Shown one piece after another: positions 16,920 to 25,216 of a stretch of DNA of 64,000 nucleotides. Source of the stretch: JAOUEA01 sp963821925 (GTDB taxonomy: Bacteria; Actinomycetota; UBA4738; HRBIN12); contig CAWGFO010000010.1 in assembly GCA_963821925.1 (NCBI GenBank), positions 248,001 through 312,000 of the forward strand, written 5' to 3'. The translations under genes and the position numbers were made by a program. A model generated the notes under the pieces. The model was not told where the DNA came from, did not search any database, and saw only the letters and a program-made list of their open reading frames with translations. Every line of letters begins with the position of its first letter. Position 1 is the first letter of the stretch.

Positions 16920-18017
16920 GTGGCCATCGAGCGCAGGAAGTCGCGGCAGATCGCGATCGGCGACGTCCTGATCGGCGGCGACGCGCCGGTCTCGATCCAG
17001 TCGATGACCACGACGAAGACCGCCGACATCAACGCGACGCTGCAGCAGATCGCATCGCTGGTCGCGGCCGGCGTCGACATCGTCCGCGTGGCGGTGCCCC
17101 ACTGGGAGGACGCCGAGGCGCTCGTCGCGATCGCCGCGAAGTCCACGGTGCCGGTCGTGGCCGACATCCACTTCCAGTGGAAGTACGCGATGGCCGCGCT
17201 CGAGGCCGGGATCCAGGGCCTGCGTATCAACCCCGGCAACATCAAGTACCAGGACAAGGTGCGGCTGATCGCGCGCGAGGCGAAGGATCGTGGTGTGCCG
17301 ATCCGGATCGGCGTGAACGCCGGCTCGCTCGAGAAGGAGCTGCTCGAGAAGTACGGATCGCCCACGCCTGAGGCGCTCGTCGAGAGCGCACTGAACGAGG
17401 CCCGGATCCTCGAGGACGAGGAATTCTTCGACATCAAGATCTCCGTGAAGCACTCGAACCCGCTCGTGATGATCGAGAGCTACCGGCTGCTCGCCGAAGC
17501 CTGCGACTACCCGCTGCATCTCGGCGTCACCGAGGCCGGCCCGATGCCGATGGGGGGCCTGAAGAGCGCGGTCGGGATCGGGGCGCTCCTCGCCGAGGGG
17601 ATCGGCGACACGATCCGTGTCTCCCTCACCGACGACCCGGTGGAGGAGGTCAAGGCGGGCACGACGATCCTGCGATCGCTGGGCCTGCGCAAGCGCGGCC
17701 TCGACCTCGTGGCCTGCCCCTCGTGCGGCCGCGCCGAGGTGAACGTCCTCGAGCTCACCCAGAAGGTGAACGCCGCGATCGAGAACGAGAAGTTCACCGT
17801 GCCGATGCGCGTGGCCGTGATGGGCTGTGTCGTGAATGGGCCGGGAGAGGCGCGCGAGGCCGATGTCGGCATCGCGAGCGGCATGGGGCTCGGCTTCATC
17901 CTGCGTCAGGGCGAGGTGGTCGCGAAGGTCCCTGAGGACGAGCTCGTCGACGCGCTGATCGCGGAGGCCCGGACGGTCGCGGCCGAGAAGGTCGCGGCGG
18001 GCGAAGGCGCCGACTGA
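16920..18017 (+). CDS. ispG: (E)-4-hydroxy-3-methylbut-2-enyl-diphosphate synthase
   Basis: IspG carries out the penultimate MEP-pathway step using a [4Fe-4S] cluster. The 365-residue protein is the compact bacterial form. The TIM-barrel part has VSIQSMTTTKTADI and VADIHFQWKYA. The cluster-binding domain has CPSCGRAEVN (two Cys) and MGCVVNGPGEAREADVG (third Cys). The GTG start lacks a clear ribosome site. It lies in the conserved dxr-rseP-ispG-proS order, with a two-component pair and yjbQ inserted upstream and the trp block inserted downstream. Confidence 0.96.
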   Translation: MAIERRKSRQIAIGDVLIGGDAPVSIQSMTTTKTADINATLQQIASLVAAGVDIVRVAVPHWEDAEALVAIAAKSTVPVVADIHFQWKYAMAALEAGIQGLRINPGNIKYQDKVRLIAREAKDRGVPIRIGVNAGSLEKELLEKYGSPTPEALVESALNEARILEDEEFFDIKISVKHSNPLVMIESYRLLAEACDYPLHLGVTEAGPMPMGGLKSAVGIGALLAEGIGDTIRVSLTDDPVEEVKAGTTILRSLGLRKRGLDLVACPSCGRAEVNVLELTQKVNAAIENEKFTVPMRVAVMGCVVNGPGEAREADVGIASGMGLGFILRQGEVVAKVPEDELVDALIAEARTVAAEKVAAGEGAD

Positions 18018-18054
18018 ATCAAGGGACGGGGACCCGGGTGCCGATACCGGCCCC

Positions 18055-19017
18055 ATGAAGGGGATCCGGGCCGTCGTGGCGTTCATGCTCGTGGCAGGTG
18101 CGCAGCTGGGCGCCGGCGCGGTGGCCGGCGCCCAGCCCTCGAGCCTCGTCCCCGGGACGACCTGCGCCGTCTTCCCGGCCGACAACGCCTGGCACCTGAA
18201 CGTCTCGCGGATGCCGGTCCACCGCCGCAACGACGTCTGGAAGAAGGCGATGCACGCCGGGGGCACCGACCTGCATCCTGACTTCGGCCCACCGAGCTAC
18301 GGGATCCCGTACGACGTCGTCGGCGGCGACCACGCGAAGGCGTCGATCGACTTCGTCTACGCGAGCGAATCCGATCCCGGCCCGTATCCGTTCGGGCCGG
18401 ACATCACGGTCGAGGGGGGCTCCGACCGGCACGCGCTGATGATCGACCAGAGCGATTGCACGCTCTACGAGCTCTTCGCCGCCACGTGGAACGGCGGGAA
18501 CCCGACGGCGGGGAGCGGCGCGATCTTCGACCTGGGCTCCAACGCCCTGCGCCCGCGCGGCTGGACGAGCGCCGACGCCGCGGGACTCTCGATCTTCGCC
18601 GGCCTGCTGCGGTGGGACGAGGTCCAGGCGGGCGAGGTCGACCACGCGATCCGGTTCACGGTCGACTGCACTTCGCGATCGTTCCTGTGGCCGGCGCGGC
18701 ACCAGGCGGGGTCCTCGGATGGCCGGTGTCCGCCGATGGGCGCGCGGTTCCGTCTGAAGCGCGGGTTCTCGCTTGCGGGGTTCAGCGACGACGCGAAGGT
18801 GCTCCTGCGCGGGATGAAGCGCTACGGCCTCGTGCTCGCCGACAACGGGAGCGACTGGTACTTCCAGGGCACCGTCGATCCGGGGTGGACGAACGCGCTG
18901 CTCGACCAGCTGAAGACGATCCCGGCGGGCGCCTTCGTGGCCGTCGACGTCTCGGGGTGCAGGGTCGCGCCGAACAGCGGGGCGTTCGCCTACGGCCCGG
19001 ACTGCCCGGCACCCTGA
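18055..19017 (+). CDS. Secreted protein of an uncharacterised actinobacterial family
   Basis: A 320-residue exported protein with a signal peptide (VVAFMLVAGAQLGAGAVAGA). I recognise the sequence pattern from many unannotated secreted actinobacterial proteins, but no member known to me has an assigned function. Recurrent motifs are FPADNAWHLNVS, LHPDFGPPSYGIPY, SDPGPYPFGPDI, EGGSDRHALMIDQ, CTLYELFAA, GWTSADAAGLSIFAGLLRWDE, and KRYGLVLADNGSDWYF. Paired cysteines fit an extracytoplasmic protein. The conserved Asp, His and Trp residues hint at an enzyme or glycan-binding fold, but this is a guess. Its 3' end overlaps trpG on the other strand by 28 bases. Confidence 0.8.
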   Translation: MKGIRAVVAFMLVAGAQLGAGAVAGAQPSSLVPGTTCAVFPADNAWHLNVSRMPVHRRNDVWKKAMHAGGTDLHPDFGPPSYGIPYDVVGGDHAKASIDFVYASESDPGPYPFGPDITVEGGSDRHALMIDQSDCTLYELFAATWNGGNPTAGSGAIFDLGSNALRPRGWTSADAAGLSIFAGLLRWDEVQAGEVDHAIRFTVDCTSRSFLWPARHQAGSSDGRCPPMGARFRLKRGFSLAGFSDDAKVLLRGMKRYGLVLADNGSDWYFQGTVDPGWTNALLDQLKTIPAGAFVAVDVSGCRVAPNSGAFAYGPDCPAP

Positions 19018-19583
19018 CGCTCGGTCAGGCGGAGGAAGTTCGCGACGATCGTCGGCCCTTCGGGGGTGAGGATGCTCTCCGGGTGGAACTGCACGCCGAA
19101 GCGGGGAAGGGAACGGTGCTGGGCCGCCATCACGAGCCCGTCTTCGGTCCAGGCGGTCAGCTCGAGCTCGGCGGGGAGGTCGTCGCGCAGCACGACCAGG
19201 GAGTGGTAGCGACCCGCGTCGAACGGGTTGGAGATGCCCTCGAGGATCCCCGCACCCTCGTGGAACACCTGCGAGGCCTTCCCGTGTACCGGCCCGGTAC
19301 GAACGACCGTGCCACCGCAGGCGACACCGATCGCCTGATGGCCGAGGCAGACGCCGAGCACGGGGGTCGCGTCGGGGAGGATCGAGAGAAGCTCGGTGAA
19401 GCACCCCGCGTCCTCGGGCCGGCCGGGGCCGGGGGACAGAAGCACGGCCTCGGGCTCTCGTGCGGCGAGGGCCGCCGCGGGCTCCGCGTCGCTCTTCACG
19501 ACCTCGGTGGGATAGCCGAGCTTCTCGATCAGCTGCACGAGGTTGTACGTGAACGAGTCGTAGTGGTCCACGACGAGGATCAT
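18990..19583 (-). CDS. trpG: Anthranilate synthase glutamine amidotransferase component
   Basis: TrpG releases ammonia from glutamine for TrpE. The 197-residue class-I amidotransferase has oxyanion-strand motif LLSPGPGRPEDAG, nucleophile Cys in GVCLGHQAIG, and the His/Glu pair in GVQFHPESILT. The ATG overlaps the trpE stop by four bases (ATGA), giving coupled 1:1 expression. This type may also serve as PabA for folate. The 3' end overlaps the converging secreted-protein gene by 28 bases. No trpD, trpC, trpB or trpA follows, so the rest of the pathway is elsewhere. Confidence 0.94.
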   Translation of the reverse strand: MILVVDHYDSFTYNLVQLIEKLGYPTEVVKSDAEPAAALAAREPEAVLLSPGPGRPEDAGCFTELLSILPDATPVLGVCLGHQAIGVACGGTVVRTGPVHGKASQVFHEGAGILEGISNPFDAGRYHSLVVLRDDLPAELELTAWTEDGLVMAAQHRSLPRFGVQFHPESILTPEGPTIVANFLRLTERQGAGQSGP

Positions 19584-21109
19584 GCGCCCTCCTTCCCGCT
19601 GCCGAGCGTACCGTCGCCGGGGTCCGATGCCGCCTCCGCGTCCGCGGGCGCCACCGCCGGAAGCAGCGCCGACGCCTTGGCCTTCGTCTCTTCGAGTTCG
19701 GTCTGGGGATCGGAGTCGGCGACGACGCCCGCCCCGCTCTGCACGTGCGCCTTGCCCTCCTTCACGACCGCGGTCCTGATCGTGATGCAGAAGTCGAGGT
19801 CGCCCTCGAACGTCAGATAGCCGACGGCCCCGCCGTAGGGGCCGCGGGCGTCGGGCTCGTGCTCGGCGATCAGCTCCATCGCGCGGCGCTTCGGCGCCCC
19901 GCTCAACGTCCCGGCCGGGAACGTCACGGCGAGCGCATCGAGGGGGTGCAGGTCCTCGCGGAGGTCGCCCTCCACCGTCGAAACGATGTGCATCACCTTC
20001 GTGAAGCGCTCGACCTCCATCAGCTGCGTGGGCTCCACGCTCCCGGGTACACAGACCCGCCCCACGTCGTTGCGGGCCAGGTCCACGAGCATCGCGTGCT
20101 CGGCGAGCTCCTTCGGGTCGGCGAGCAACTCGTGCTCGAGCAGGCGGTCGCGCGCCTCGGTCTCGCCGCGCGGCCGCGTGCCGGCGAGCGGCCGGGTCGA
20201 GACGCGGCGGCCCTGCACGCGCACGAGCGGCTCGGGGGAGGACCCCGTGAGCTCCAGCCCGAGCATCCGCACGAGGAACATGTACGGGGCTGGGTTGGCC
20301 ACGCGGAGCCTGCGGTAGATCGGGTAGCCCCCGTCGGGCGCCGGGAACGTCACCCGGCGCGACGGCACGCCCTGGAAGATGTCGCCGGCCAGGATGTGCT
20401 CCTTGAACGAGGCGACGATCTCACGGTAGCGCTCGTCGGACATGTTCGGCTCGCCCGGGACGTCGGCGGCCGCACCGCTCACCGACGCGAGCGGCGGCGC
20501 GGTCGCCCCGGCCACCGTGGCGGCCAGCTCCTCGATCGCGGCGACACCCTCGTCGTACGCGCCGTTCGGGACGTGCGCCACCAGGATCAGCCGTTGGGTC
20601 CAATGGTCGAACACCACCGCGCGATCGATCACGAGCAACCCGATCGGCGGGCACGGCGCCGACGCCGGATCGGGCACCGGATGCCCGTCGAGCAGCTCGG
20701 CGGCCTCGAAGGCCACGTACCCCATCAGGCCGCCGGTGAGCCGAGGGAGCTCGGGGATCCTCGGGGCCCGAAGCGCGCGCGCGAGCGCCACGAGCGCCTC
20801 CCGGGGCGGGGCGTCCGGCACGTCGAGCGGGAGTCCGGCGCGCGCGACATCGGTGACGCGCACGCCGCCCCGGTCGGCCACGATCACGGCAGCGGGATCG
20901 CCGGCCACGAACGAATAGCGCCCCCACCGTTCGCTCCGTTCCACCGACTCGAAGAGCAGCCCGGGGCCGTCTCCCACGAGCGACGGGAACAGGCCGACGG
21001 GGGTCGACACGTCGGCGAGGAGCTCGGCCCAGACCGGCACGAGCGGCCAGTCCGCGGCGAGCGTCGCGAACGTGTCCCGATCAGGCCTGATCTGCAGCCG
21101 TGCCGTCAC
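19580..21109 (-). CDS. trpE: Anthranilate synthase component I
   Basis: TrpE turns chorismate and ammonia into anthranilate, the first step of tryptophan synthesis. The 509-residue protein has the N-terminal feedback-site motif LLFESVER, and the chorismate-binding core AGDIFQGVPSRR, STRPLAGTRPRGET, ELLADPKELAEHAMLVDLAR, FPAGTLSGAPKRRAMELI, and YGGAVGYLTFEGDLDFCI. The GTG start is preceded by GAAGGAGGCAGACAG. The presence of a trp leader peptide and hairpin upstream argues for TrpE over the similar PabB. Ends with an acidic linker before trpG. Confidence 0.94.
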   Translation of the reverse strand: MTARLQIRPDRDTFATLAADWPLVPVWAELLADVSTPVGLFPSLVGDGPGLLFESVERSERWGRYSFVAGDPAAVIVADRGGVRVTDVARAGLPLDVPDAPPREALVALARALRAPRIPELPRLTGGLMGYVAFEAAELLDGHPVPDPASAPCPPIGLLVIDRAVVFDHWTQRLILVAHVPNGAYDEGVAAIEELAATVAGATAPPLASVSGAAADVPGEPNMSDERYREIVASFKEHILAGDIFQGVPSRRVTFPAPDGGYPIYRRLRVANPAPYMFLVRMLGLELTGSSPEPLVRVQGRRVSTRPLAGTRPRGETEARDRLLEHELLADPKELAEHAMLVDLARNDVGRVCVPGSVEPTQLMEVERFTKVMHIVSTVEGDLREDLHPLDALAVTFPAGTLSGAPKRRAMELIAEHEPDARGPYGGAVGYLTFEGDLDFCITIRTAVVKEGKAHVQSGAGVVADSDPQTELEETKAKASALLPAVAPADAEAASDPGDGTLGSGKEGA

Positions 21110-21135
21110 CTGTCTGCCTCCTTCGGAGAACGGAG

Positions 21136-21160
21136 AGCCCCGGACCGTGGGCCCGGGGCT
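21136..21160 (-). terminator. trp attenuator hairpin
   Basis: In the trpE transcript an 11-bp stem (AGCCCCGGGCC with GGTCCGGGGCT, one G-U pair) closes a three-base CAC loop. It is followed by the pyrimidine-rich CTCCGTTCTCC and lies between the leader peptide stop and trpE. There is no long U run, which is common in GC-rich actinobacteria. Confidence 0.65.
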
Positions 21161-21188
21161 CGTTGCGCGGGATGCGAGGTGGCGTGAG

Positions 21189-21257
21189 TCAGCCGCGCGA
21201 GGACACCGGGCTCGAGGAACCCCGACGCCAGACCCAGGTCATCCCGCGCGCGCGCAT
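21189..21257 (-). CDS. trpL: trp operon leader peptide with two Trp codons
   Basis: A 22-residue ORF reading MRARGMTWVWRRGSSSPVSS plus two residues and a TGA. Two Trp codons are separated by one Val codon (TWVW); Trp is rare in random short ORFs. The ATG lies seven bases downstream of a -10 element, so the leader mRNA is probably leaderless; the internal ATG at codon 6 is an alternative start. About 80 bases separate its stop from trpE, and that gap contains a strong hairpin. This is the layout of ribosome-mediated trp attenuation: stalling at the Trp codons when charged tRNA-Trp is low would prevent the hairpin and allow trpEG expression. Homologous leaders are known in Streptomyces and Corynebacterium. 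Confidence 0.72.
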   Translation of the reverse strand: MRARGMTWVWRRGSSSPVSSRG

Positions 21258-21264
21258 GGCGGCT

Positions 21265-21293
21265 ATGGTCGCCGCTCCGTCGCCTCGCGTCAA
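21265..21293 (-). promoter_or_regulatory. trpL-trpE-trpG promoter
   Basis: On the minus strand a -35 TTGACG (21288-21293) and -10 GACCAT (21265-21270) are spaced by exactly 17 bases. The -10 ends seven bases before the leader-peptide ATG. Confidence 0.6.
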
Positions 21294-21412
21294 CGCGCGT
21301 CGTCGGGCGCCTCGGGGAGCCGGATCGGCGTTCCCCCGGCCGCGGCGTCCCCCGAACGGGGGAACTTCTCCCGGAGGTGCGGTTCCTGCCCACCCGGGAC
21401 GACGCCCGGCGG

Positions 21413-21418
21413 TAGGCT
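21413..21418 (+). promoter_or_regulatory. -10 box TAGGCT for the secreted-protein gene at 21485
   Basis: TAGGCT lies about 67 bases before the ATG, giving a leader of roughly 60 bases that ends in a good ribosome site (AGAGGGAGG). No matching -35 is evident. Confidence 0.4.
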
Positions 21419-21484
21419 GCGTCTCACGAGGGGGTTTCCGGCACGGCTCGCCCGCCGCCGGACCGGTCAGAGGGAGGCTCCACG

Positions 21485-23269
21485 ATGAGACGTACGGGTC
21501 GGATCTTGGTCGCGACGGCCGCGGCCGCGGCATTGGTCTTCGCGGTGGTGTACGCCACGTCGGGAGGATCGTCGAAGGTGGCCGGCAAGCCGGTGCGCGC
21601 GCTGGGCGCGGTCGGCGATGCCGACGCCGACCTGGCGGTCGGATCCGGCGGCGCGCCCGCCGTGCCGGTGGCCGGCACGACCGCGATGCCGCACCGATCG
21701 GGACCGCTGGCCAAGATCACGAACCGGCCGCCGACCACGGTGCCCTGGGTCAAGCGCGAGCTCGACATGGAGGCCGAGGAGGCCGCCGCCGGCGAGGAGA
21801 ACGAGGGCGACAAGCCCGTCTTCGAGCGGAGCGCCGATCTCGGTCAGGCCGACGCGGTCCTCCAGACCGACCGCGGGTCCGCCCAGTTCCCGGCGCCGAG
21901 CCTGAGCTTCAAGGGCCTGGGGGCGAACGCGAACCCGTTCCAGCTCGTGCCGCCGGACACGAACGGCGACGTCGGCAACGGCTACTACCTGCAGATGGTG
22001 AACGTCGCGTTCGCCGTGTACGACGCGGACACGGGCGCCAAGCTCGCGGGGCCGATCTTCATGTCGTCGCTGTTCGACGTCGGCACACAACGACTGTGTG
22101 CCACCCACGACGACGGCGACCCGATCGTGGTCTACGACGAGTACGCCAACCGGTTCGTGATCAGCCAGTTCGGGCTGAACTTCAACAAGGCGAAGTTCGC
22201 TGAGTGCGTCGCGGTCTCGGCGACGAGCGACCCGACGGGCTCGTGGAACGCCTACCAGTTCGACTACCCGAAGGCGAACCTCCTGAACGACTACCCGAAG
22301 TTCGGCGTGTGGCCCTCCGCGAACAACAACGCCTACTTCGCCTCGTTCAACCAGTTCCGCTGCTCGACCTCGAAGTGTGACTTCGCCTGGCGGGGCGCCG
22401 GCGCGATCGCGTACGACCGCGCCGCGATGATCGCGGGCAACCCGGCCGACCAGGTCTACTTCGATCTCTACGGGGTCGACCCGAACCTCGGCGGCCAGCT
22501 CCCTTCGGACGCCGATGGGCCGACGCCTCCAGGGGCCGGCACGCCGAACTATTTCGTGCAGATGGACGCCGACGAGTTCGGCTATCCCGACGATGCGCTC
22601 GAGGTGTGGGAGTTCGACGTCGACTGGGGTACGCCTGCCAACTCGAGCTTCACCGCCCAGACCACCTCGCTCACGACCGCGGACTTCAGCCCGTGGATCT
22701 GCGGCGCCGGCAAGACCTACTGCATCGCGCAGAAGGGCACGACGACCAAGCTCGACGCCCTGAACGACCGCGTGATGTGGCGGCTGCAGTACCGCAACAT
22801 GGGCGGCGGTGACGAGCGGATGGTCGTGAACCAGTCGGTCCGGGCTACGGGTGGCCAGTCGGGGCTCCGCTGGTACGAGCTGAACGACGCGGGCTCCGGC
22901 TGGGGGATCGCGAACCAAGGCACCTACGCGCCCGACACGGCGAAGAGCCGCTGGATGGGAAGCGCCGCCATGGACTCGGCGGGCAACATCGCCATCGGCT
23001 ACTCGCTGTCGAGCGGGAAGATCTTCCCGTCGATCGGCGTGGTGGGCCGCACCGCGGGCGCACCGGCGAACACGCTGGACCTCGGCGAGCGGAAGGTCTT
23101 CGCGGGCCTCGGCTCGGAGGACGGCAACTACGGCCGCTGGGGCGACTACTCGGCGATGACCGTGGCCGAGGACGGCTGCACGTTCTACTACACGACCCAG
23201 TACTACAAGAAGACGGGCCAGTGGAAGTGGGCCACGCAGGTCCTGCGGTTCACGATCCCGGGCTGCTAG
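21485..23269 (+). CDS. Large secreted protein of unknown function
   Basis: A 594-residue exported protein. The ATG follows AGAGGGAGGCTCCACG. An N-terminal hydrophobic segment (ILVATAAAAALVFAVVYA) is a signal peptide or anchor. After about 100 low-complexity residues comes a conserved domain with motifs VPPDTNGDVGNGYYLQMVN, HDDGDPIVVYDEYANRFVIS, SDPTGSWNAYQFDYP and NDYPKFGVWPSANN. I know this pattern from large secreted proteins of myxobacteria, xanthomonads and actinobacteria, but not a function for it. The repeated Gly/Asp/Asn motifs suggest a calcium-binding beta-propeller or lectin-like fold. It ends with a Cys residue (TIPGC) and is followed by a strong hairpin, so it is probably a single-gene unit. 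Confidence 0.8.
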   Translation: MRRTGRILVATAAAAALVFAVVYATSGGSSKVAGKPVRALGAVGDADADLAVGSGGAPAVPVAGTTAMPHRSGPLAKITNRPPTTVPWVKRELDMEAEEAAAGEENEGDKPVFERSADLGQADAVLQTDRGSAQFPAPSLSFKGLGANANPFQLVPPDTNGDVGNGYYLQMVNVAFAVYDADTGAKLAGPIFMSSLFDVGTQRLCATHDDGDPIVVYDEYANRFVISQFGLNFNKAKFAECVAVSATSDPTGSWNAYQFDYPKANLLNDYPKFGVWPSANNNAYFASFNQFRCSTSKCDFAWRGAGAIAYDRAAMIAGNPADQVYFDLYGVDPNLGGQLPSDADGPTPPGAGTPNYFVQMDADEFGYPDDALEVWEFDVDWGTPANSSFTAQTTSLTTADFSPWICGAGKTYCIAQKGTTTKLDALNDRVMWRLQYRNMGGGDERMVVNQSVRATGGQSGLRWYELNDAGSGWGIANQGTYAPDTAKSRWMGSAAMDSAGNIAIGYSLSSGKIFPSIGVVGRTAGAPANTLDLGERKVFAGLGSEDGNYGRWGDYSAMTVAEDGCTFYYTTQYYKKTGQWKWATQVLRFTIPGC

Positions 23270-23292
23270 CCGAGCCCGACCGCACCGCACGC

Positions 23293-23323
23293 CGGCCGCC
23301 CCGGGTGATCCCCGGGGCGGCCG
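23293..23323 (+). terminator. Strong GC hairpin after the secreted-protein gene
   Basis: A perfect 13-bp stem (CGGCCGCCCCGGG with its complement) around a five-base TGATC loop, 24 bases after the stop codon at 23269. No U-tract follows, as is usual for intrinsic-like terminators in very GC-rich genomes. Confidence 0.6.
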
Positions 23324-23357
23324 CGCGTCCCGGGTCCGCGGCGCCGCGTCCGGCGTG

Positions 23358-23363
23358 TAGCCT
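23358..23363 (+). promoter_or_regulatory. -10 box TAGCCT for proS
   Basis: TAGCCT ends nine bases before the ATG at 23373 and no ribosome site is present, so the mRNA would have at most two or three leader bases. Confidence 0.5.
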
Positions 23364-23372
23364 CTGTGACCT

Positions 23373-25097
23373 ATGCGCGCCAGCCAGTTGTTCGCTCCGA
23401 CCCTCCGCGAGGTCCCGGCCGAGGCCGAGATCGCGAGCCACCGCCTGCTCCTGCGGGGAGCGTTCGTCCGCAAGCTCGCGGCGGGCATCTACACGACACT
23501 GCCCCTCGGCCTTCGGGTGATGCGCAAGATCGAAGGGATCATCCGCGAGGAGATGGACGCGACCGGCGCCCAAGAGATCCGGATGCCGATCGTGCTCCCG
23601 GCCGAGCCCTGGAAGCAGACCGGTCGCTGGGAGGCCTACGGCAACGAGATCTTCAGGCTGCGGGACCGGCACGAGCGCGAGTTCCTGCTGGGGCCCACCC
23701 AGGAGGAGGTCGTGGCGCCGATGGTGGCCGGCGAGCTGCCGTCGTACAAGGACCTGCCCGTGAACCTGTACCAGGTCGAGTGGAAGTACCGGGACGAGCG
23801 CCGGCCCCGGTTCGGGATCCTGCGTGCACGCGAGTTCCTGATGAAGGACGCCTACTCGTTCGACCGCGACGAGGACGGCATGCGGGAGTCGTACCGCGTG
23901 ATGTACGAGGCGTACGTGCGGATGTTCGACCGGTGCGGCCTCGACTACGTGATCGTGGAGGCCGACCCCGGCACGATCGGCGGGGACGTGAACCACGAGT
24001 TCATGGCCCTCGCAGAGGTGGGCGAGGATCTCTTCGTGCGGTGCGAGAGCGGCGACTACCTCGCCGACATGGAGGCCGCGACGCCGCGCCCGCCCGAGCC
24101 CGCCTCGACCGACGTGCTCGCGCCGCTCACCGACGTCCACACGCCCGACGCCGAGACGATCGAGAAGGTGGCCGCGCAGCTCGGGATCGGCGCCGAGCTC
24201 ACGCTGAAATGCATCATGTTCAAGGCGGATCGAACGGGAGCGCCCGAAGAGGTCGTCGCCGTGCTCGCGCCCGGGGATCGCGAGGTGAGCGAGAAGAAGC
24301 TCGCGAAGCGGTACTTCCCCGCCGTCGTGGAGCCGCTTGGGGACGCCGACTTCGCTCGGCTCGGCTACGCGAAGGGCTACGTGGGACCGCAGGGGTTCGG
24401 CGAGGACGTCACCGTGCTCGCCGACCATTCGGTGCGCGGTGGGATCGATTGGGTGACGGGCGCGAACGCGCACGAACACCACGTGACGGGCGCCAACGTC
24501 GACCGTGACTTCCGGGTGGACGCGTGGGACGACCTGGTGGTGATCCGCGACGGCGACCGATGCCCCGTCGACGGCGGGGAGCTCCACGTCGGGCGGTCGA
24601 TCGTGATCAGCCACATCTACCAGCTCGGCACGAGGTACTCGGCGCCGCTCGAGACCGGGTTCCAGGACGAGGAGGGCGCGTGGCACCCGTACGAGATGGG
24701 GTGCTACGGGATCGGGATCACGCGCATCCTCGCCGCCGTCGTCGAGCAGCGTCACGACGACGACGGGATCGTCTGGCCGAAGGTCCTCGCGCCCTTCGAG
24801 GTGGTCGTGGTGCTCGCGAACGCCGATGACGAAGCGGCGGTCGCCGAGGCGGAGCGGATCCACGCCGAGCTGAGCGCCCGCGGCGTCGACGTGCTGCTCG
24901 ACGACCGGGGAGAGCGCGCCGGCGTGAAGTTCGCCGACGCCGATCTGATCGGCTATCCCGTGCAGCTCACCGTCGGTAAGCGCGGCATCGCGGCGGGCAC
25001 CGTGGACCTGAAGGTCCGTGCCACCGGGGAGCGCTCGACGGCGCCTCTCGACGGCGCGGTCGAGGCCGCCCTGGCGCTGCTCGGCGCCGCCCCGTAG
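23373..25097 (+). CDS. proS: Prolyl-tRNA synthetase, bacterial type with editing domain
   Basis: The 574-residue length marks the bacterial (ProRS type with INS editing domain) form. Class II motif 1 contains EEMDATGAQEIRMPIVLPAE, motif 2 reads YQVEWKYRDERRPRFGILRAREFLMKDAYSF (in pieces KYRDERRPRFGILR and REFLMKDAYSF), and motif 3 is GCYGIGITRILAAVVEQ. The INS editing domain lies between about residues 220 and 400 (the AEMGVGEDL-like insert, with VVAVLAPGDREVSEKKL). The C-terminal anticodon-binding domain is KVLAPFEVVVVLAN onward. Transcribed from its own -10 box, upstream of the rimP-nusA operon, a conserved neighbourhood. Confidence 0.96.
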   Translation: MRASQLFAPTLREVPAEAEIASHRLLLRGAFVRKLAAGIYTTLPLGLRVMRKIEGIIREEMDATGAQEIRMPIVLPAEPWKQTGRWEAYGNEIFRLRDRHEREFLLGPTQEEVVAPMVAGELPSYKDLPVNLYQVEWKYRDERRPRFGILRAREFLMKDAYSFDRDEDGMRESYRVMYEAYVRMFDRCGLDYVIVEADPGTIGGDVNHEFMALAEVGEDLFVRCESGDYLADMEAATPRPPEPASTDVLAPLTDVHTPDAETIEKVAAQLGIGAELTLKCIMFKADRTGAPEEVVAVLAPGDREVSEKKLAKRYFPAVVEPLGDADFARLGYAKGYVGPQGFGEDVTVLADHSVRGGIDWVTGANAHEHHVTGANVDRDFRVDAWDDLVVIRDGDRCPVDGGELHVGRSIVISHIYQLGTRYSAPLETGFQDEEGAWHPYEMGCYGIGITRILAAVVEQRHDDDGIVWPKVLAPFEVVVVLANADDEAAVAEAERIHAELSARGVDVLLDDRGERAGVKFADADLIGYPVQLTVGKRGIAAGTVDLKVRATGERSTAPLDGAVEAALALLGAAP

Positions 25098-25130
25098 GGG
25101 AGTCCCGGGGCCGCTTGCGGACGCCTCGGC

Positions 25131-25192
25131 TATACTCCCTTTCGTACAGCGAACCGAGAGGTGTGTCCGGAGGTGGGCTCGCGCCCACCTTC
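25131..25192 (+). promoter_or_regulatory. rimP-nusA operon promoter -10 (TATACT) and leader hairpin
   Basis: TATACT at 25131-25136 is the closest match to the -10 consensus in the window. A leader of about 75 bases follows. At 25169-25192 it forms a 10-bp hairpin, GGAGGUGGGC with GCCCACCUUC (one G-U pair), around a UCGC tetraloop, then GGGGAGGG before the rimP GTG. A hairpin in this position is common in rimP-nusA operon leaders. Confidence 0.6.
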
Positions 25193-25216
25193 TCGTTCGT
25201 AGGGGAGGGTCGAGCC

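Noticed and set aside
19580..21109. trpE as pabB (aminodeoxychorismate synthase)
   Set aside because: The Trp-codon leader peptide and attenuator directly upstream favour anthranilate synthase.
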